A stretch of 9,272 nucleotides of DNA from Verrucomicrobiaceae bacterium. GTDB taxonomy: Bacteria; Verrucomicrobiota; Verrucomicrobiia; Verrucomicrobiales; Verrucomicrobiaceae. Location of the stretch: positions 1 to 9,272 of the forward strand of contig CANHTV010000118.1 in assembly GCA_947463285.1 (NCBI GenBank). Direction: 5' to 3'. The stretch's first letter is position 1. Every line of letters begins with the position of its first letter. A program made the translations under genes and the position numbers. Positions 6,838 through 9,272 of this stretch are shown here, in pieces. The notes under the pieces were generated by a model. The model was not told where the DNA came from and did no database searches. It saw only the letters and a list, made by a program, of their open reading frames with translations.

Positions 6838-7884
6838 ATGCGTCACATCCTCCTCTGCCTCAGTTTGATCATCAGCGCCCAAGCAGCGCCCCAGGAAATC
6901 AGCGATGCGGCGGCGCTCAACTCTGCGCTTCGAGACCTCAAACCCGGCACCGTTTTGAAACTCGCTCCCGGCGAATACCCAGGCGGTCATCACATCACTG
7001 GCATCGACGACCTCACGCTGGAAGCTCTCGATCCCAAGCAGCCTCCGCATTTTAAAGGCGATAGAACTGCCTTCCAATTCTCCCGATGCCACCGTCTCAC
7101 TCTCCGCTATCTGAAAATCAGCGACCAAAGCACGAACGGCATCAACCTCGACGACGGAGGTCAGAGAACGAATCCGGTAAAAGGCATCACGCTTGATCAT
7201 CTCGACATCAGCGACATCGGCCCCAAAGGCAATCATGACGCCATCAAGTGCAGCGGCCTCGACGAACTCACCATCCGCGACTGTACCATCACCGGCTGGG
7301 GTGGTCAGGGCATCGACTTCGTTGGCTGTCACAAGTCACGGATCACCGGCTGCCGATTCATCGGCAAACCCGGCTTCACGGCCAGCGCCGCCATCCAGCT
7401 CAAAGGTGGCACCAGCGAGGTCACGGTAGAAAAATGTCACTTCAAAAACGCTGGCGAGCGGCCGGTGAATGTCGGCGGCTCCACCGGGCTAGACTTTTTT
7501 CGCCCGCCGGATGCCACTTACGAAGGCAAAGACCTCACCGTGCAGGATTGCATCATCGAAGGCAGCCTCTGCGCTGCTGCCTTTGTAGGCGTCGATGGAG
7601 CCGTGTTTACTCGCAACACGATCCTTTACCCTGAAAAGTGGATTTTCCGCATCCTACAGGAAACCACAGCGCCCCGTTTCGAGCCCTGTCGTAATGTCGT
7701 GATTACGGAAAACCGCATTACCTTTCGCCGCGCCCAGGTGCAGATCGAGATCAACATCGGTGCCAATACTGCCCCGGAGACCTTCACATTTGCCAGGAAT
7801 CATTGGCTGGCTGAAGACCGTCCTGACCGCTCCAAACCCAGGCTTCCTGCACATGAGTCGGGATCTGTTTTAGGTGGAAAATAG
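6838..7884 (+). CDS. Secreted right-handed parallel beta-helix protein (possible polysaccharide lyase or pectate-lyase-like)
   Basis: 348 residues from the chosen start. Residues 1-17 form a signal peptide (MRHILLCLSLIISAQAA). That is why the ATG at 6838 is preferred over the farther upstream ATG at 6766, which would bury it behind a basic, unstructured leader. A weak AAGGTG lies 13 nt upstream. Residues 27-50 (LNSALRDLKPGTVLKLAPGEYPGG) are the N-terminal cap common to pectate-lyase-like enzymes. From about 75 to 325 short strands repeat every 20-25 residues (ITLDHLDISD, LTIRDCTITG, SRITGCRFIG, VTVEKCHFKN, LTVQDCIIEG, VVITENRITF), with GNHDAIKCSG near 131-140. The ending with AEDRPDRSKPRLPAHESG is typical of a family common in Planctomycetes and Verrucomicrobia. 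The substrate is unknown and catalytic residues cannot be assigned. Loss of the divergent LysR gene suggests altered control. Confidence 0.87.
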   Translation: MRHILLCLSLIISAQAAPQEISDAAALNSALRDLKPGTVLKLAPGEYPGGHHITGIDDLTLEALDPKQPPHFKGDRTAFQFSRCHRLTLRYLKISDQSTNGINLDDGGQRTNPVKGITLDHLDISDIGPKGNHDAIKCSGLDELTIRDCTITGWGGQGIDFVGCHKSRITGCRFIGKPGFTASAAIQLKGGTSEVTVEKCHFKNAGERPVNVGGSTGLDFFRPPDATYEGKDLTVQDCIIEGSLCAAAFVGVDGAVFTRNTILYPEKWIFRILQETTAPRFEPCRNVVITENRITFRRAQVQIEINIGANTAPETFTFARNHWLAEDRPDRSKPRLPAHESGSVLGGK

Positions 7885-7937
7885 CACCGCAGGCACCTTA
7901 CTGACCGAGAAAGTTTCGGACCAGTCCTCATAGAAAG

Positions 7938-7943
7938 TATAAA
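7938..7943 (+). promoter_or_regulatory. Possible -10 box upstream of the protease gene
   Basis: TATAAA lies in an A+T-rich stretch (about 7925-8030) that contrasts with the G+C-rich surroundings. Seventeen bases upstream, TTCGGA (7915-7920) agrees with the -35 consensus at only three of six positions. It would leave a leader of about 80 nt before the ATG at 8029. This is suggestive only. Confidence 0.22.
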
Positions 7944-7961
7944 ATGGCAAAAAAACTAAGA

Positions 7962-7990
7962 AGGTGATCTAGAATTGAATGGATTCACCT
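7962..7990. repeat. Inverted repeat AGGTGA-N17-TCACCT upstream of the protease gene
   Basis: Two perfect 6-bp arms (7962-7967 and 7985-7990) flank a 17-nt A+T-rich centre, between the possible -10 box and the start codon at 8029. No T-run follows, so it is not a typical intrinsic terminator. It could be an operator or an mRNA hairpin, or chance. Downstream, TTAATG occurs twice within 8003-8017. Confidence 0.3.
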
Positions 7991-8028
7991 AATCACAGAT
8001 AATTAATGAAGTTAATGCATAATCCACA

Positions 8029-9272
8029 ATGAAAACACCGCTAAACTTATTCGGCTATCTGGCAGCAGCTTTCCTGATCACCGACGCCACTACGGTATCA
8101 GCCCAAACCAACATCAAGGGCACCCCCTTTCCTGAGCAGTCTCACAACCGGAGCGCCAGAGGCCAAGAGATTATCGCGGCACTGGGAAATCGCCTCCCGG
8201 AAGTGGCCAACTGGTACGATAAAAGTGAACTTGAGCTTCGCAAGATCTGCCAGAACGACCGCACCCTGCGCATGGACAAGCAAGGACGCCTTCATTATGT
8301 CTGCGAAGGCCTTTTGCCACTGCAAAATGTGATGGTAGCGAGCACGGCCACAGTCGCTGCCTCTGCCACGACCACCCCAGACATCTCCCAATCATTCCTG
8401 CTTCATAGCAAGTCCGGTGCCGCCAAGGTCATCTACTTGGACTTTGATGGTCACACGACTTCTGGCACTTCCTGGAATACTAATTTCACGGGTGGCGCAA
8501 ACATTGTGACTCCACCCTTCACCAATGACACCACGGTCACCACGGCGTTCACCACCACGGAGCTACAAAACATCGTCTCGATCTGGCAGCGTGTGGCGGA
8601 GGACTTCGCCCCCTTTGATGTCGATGTGACGACGCAAGATCCCGGCCTGGAAGCTCTGCGGAAAATCACCACAACAGACACCCAGTTCGGCATCCGCGTG
8701 TGCATCGGCGGCAGCAGCACCGACTGGTATGGCGCCGGCGCAGGTGGCGTAGCTTATCTGAATTCGTTCTCCTGGAACACAGACACTCCTTGCTTTGTCT
8801 TCACCGAGCAATTGGGCAAAGGCAATGCCAAATACACAGCTGAGGCTGCGAGCCATGAAGCAGGCCACACTTTCAACCTCAGCCATGACGGCGCAGTGGC
8901 TCACGATACGGTCGCAGCTATCGGTTATTACGAAGGCCATGCAAACTGGGCACCGATCATGGGTGTAGGGTATTACAAAGAAATCAGCCAATGGAGCAAA
9001 GGTGAATACCCCTATGCCAACAACCTCCAGGACGACACCGCCATCATCGCGGGCGTTGTGGGCTATCGCTTGGATCAGCATGGCGACACCATCTCTGGAG
9101 CTACGCCTCTGAGCGGCAACAGCATCGCCGCCAGCGGCATCATCGAGCGCCGCACAGACGCGGATCTCTTCTCCTTCACCACGGGAGCTGGCCCTGTCAG
9201 CTTCACCGCCACACCATCGGTGCCATCGCCGAATCTGGACATTCAGCTCGCGCTTTATGACGGTCTCGGCAG
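8029..9272 (+). CDS. Secreted metzincin-like zinc metalloprotease with PPC domain, partial at the 3' end
   Basis: The frame stays open from the ATG at 8029 to the right edge, giving 414 residues without a stop. Residues 1-25 form a signal peptide ending in TTVSAQ. A propeptide-like region runs to about 125. The catalytic domain begins with VIYLDFDGHTTSGTSWN (134-150), followed by IVSIWQRVAEDFAPFDVDVTT (183-202). The zinc motif is HEAGHTFNLSH (His276, Glu277, His280, His286), the metzincin pattern HExxHxxxxxH. IMGVGYY (310-316) is a plausible Met-turn with Met311. From about 351 a pre-peptidase C-terminal domain starts (DTISGATPLSGN, DADLFSFTTGAG, LDIQLALYD). Such enzymes are exported and digest extracellular protein. 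The true C-terminus, which may carry more PPC repeats or a sorting signal, lies outside the window. No Shine-Dalgarno site is evident before the ATG. Confidence 0.92.
   Translation, partial: MKTPLNLFGYLAAAFLITDATTVSAQTNIKGTPFPEQSHNRSARGQEIIAALGNRLPEVANWYDKSELELRKICQNDRTLRMDKQGRLHYVCEGLLPLQNVMVASTATVAASATTTPDISQSFLLHSKSGAAKVIYLDFDGHTTSGTSWNTNFTGGANIVTPPFTNDTTVTTAFTTTELQNIVSIWQRVAEDFAPFDVDVTTQDPGLEALRKITTTDTQFGIRVCIGGSSTDWYGAGAGGVAYLNSFSWNTDTPCFVFTEQLGKGNAKYTAEAASHEAGHTFNLSHDGAVAHDTVAAIGYYEGHANWAPIMGVGYYKEISQWSKGEYPYANNLQDDTAIIAGVVGYRLDQHGDTISGATPLSGNSIAASGIIERRTDADLFSFTTGAGPVSFTATPSVPSPNLDIQLALYDGLG

Noticed and set aside
7885..7935. Terminator after the beta-helix gene
   Set aside because: Only a 4-bp stem (GGAC-CA-GTCC) with an impossible 2-nt loop and no T-run was found.
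1..9272. CRISPR array, tRNA or rRNA, toxin-antitoxin or defence genes
   Set aside because: No regularly spaced repeats, cloverleaf-type sequence or conserved rRNA sequence was seen. All substantial frames are explained by the listed genes or are shadows of them.

Overview
The window has about 55% G+C and reads as chromosomal DNA of a heterotrophic, polysaccharide- and protein-degrading bacterium. The best guess is Verrucomicrobia of the Prosthecobacter/Verrucomicrobium type. The evidence for that is indirect: weak or absent Shine-Dalgarno sites, large secreted proteins, a YfbK-like protein fused to an anti-sigma-like N-terminus, and a secreted HEXXH protease with a pre-peptidase C-terminal (PPC) domain. 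The assignment rests on protein style, because no phylogenetic marker is present.

Layout from left to right. The 3' third of menD (menaquinone biosynthesis) enters from the left edge. It is followed by a 717-residue secreted protein whose first half looks like a degenerate SGNH hydrolase fold and whose second half is beta-rich. Positions 2703-3463 have no intact gene. They hold a decayed IS630-family transposase, broken by stop codons, frameshifts and a short insertion. Next, on the minus strand and reading right to left, come a YhcH/YiaL-family sugar-related protein, an ECF sigma factor and a membrane-anchored anti-sigma/YfbK-like protein. The last two are only 18 bp apart and almost certainly form a sigma/anti-sigma unit.

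Positions 6033-6773 (minus) hold a LysR-type regulator pseudogene that can be pieced together almost completely. It has a lost start, an internal deletion of about 150 bp, three in-frame stops and a homopolymer frameshift. It lies divergent to a secreted right-handed beta-helix protein (6838-7884), the arrangement usual for a LysR regulator and its target. The window ends inside a secreted metzincin-like metalloprotease, which runs off the right edge in its PPC domain.

No defence system, CRISPR array, tRNA, rRNA or intact mobile element is visible. The most unusual points are the YfbK-like protein that seems to have lost its whole von Willebrand A domain while keeping both flanking domains, and the two well-preserved molecular fossils (LysR and IS630 transposase).
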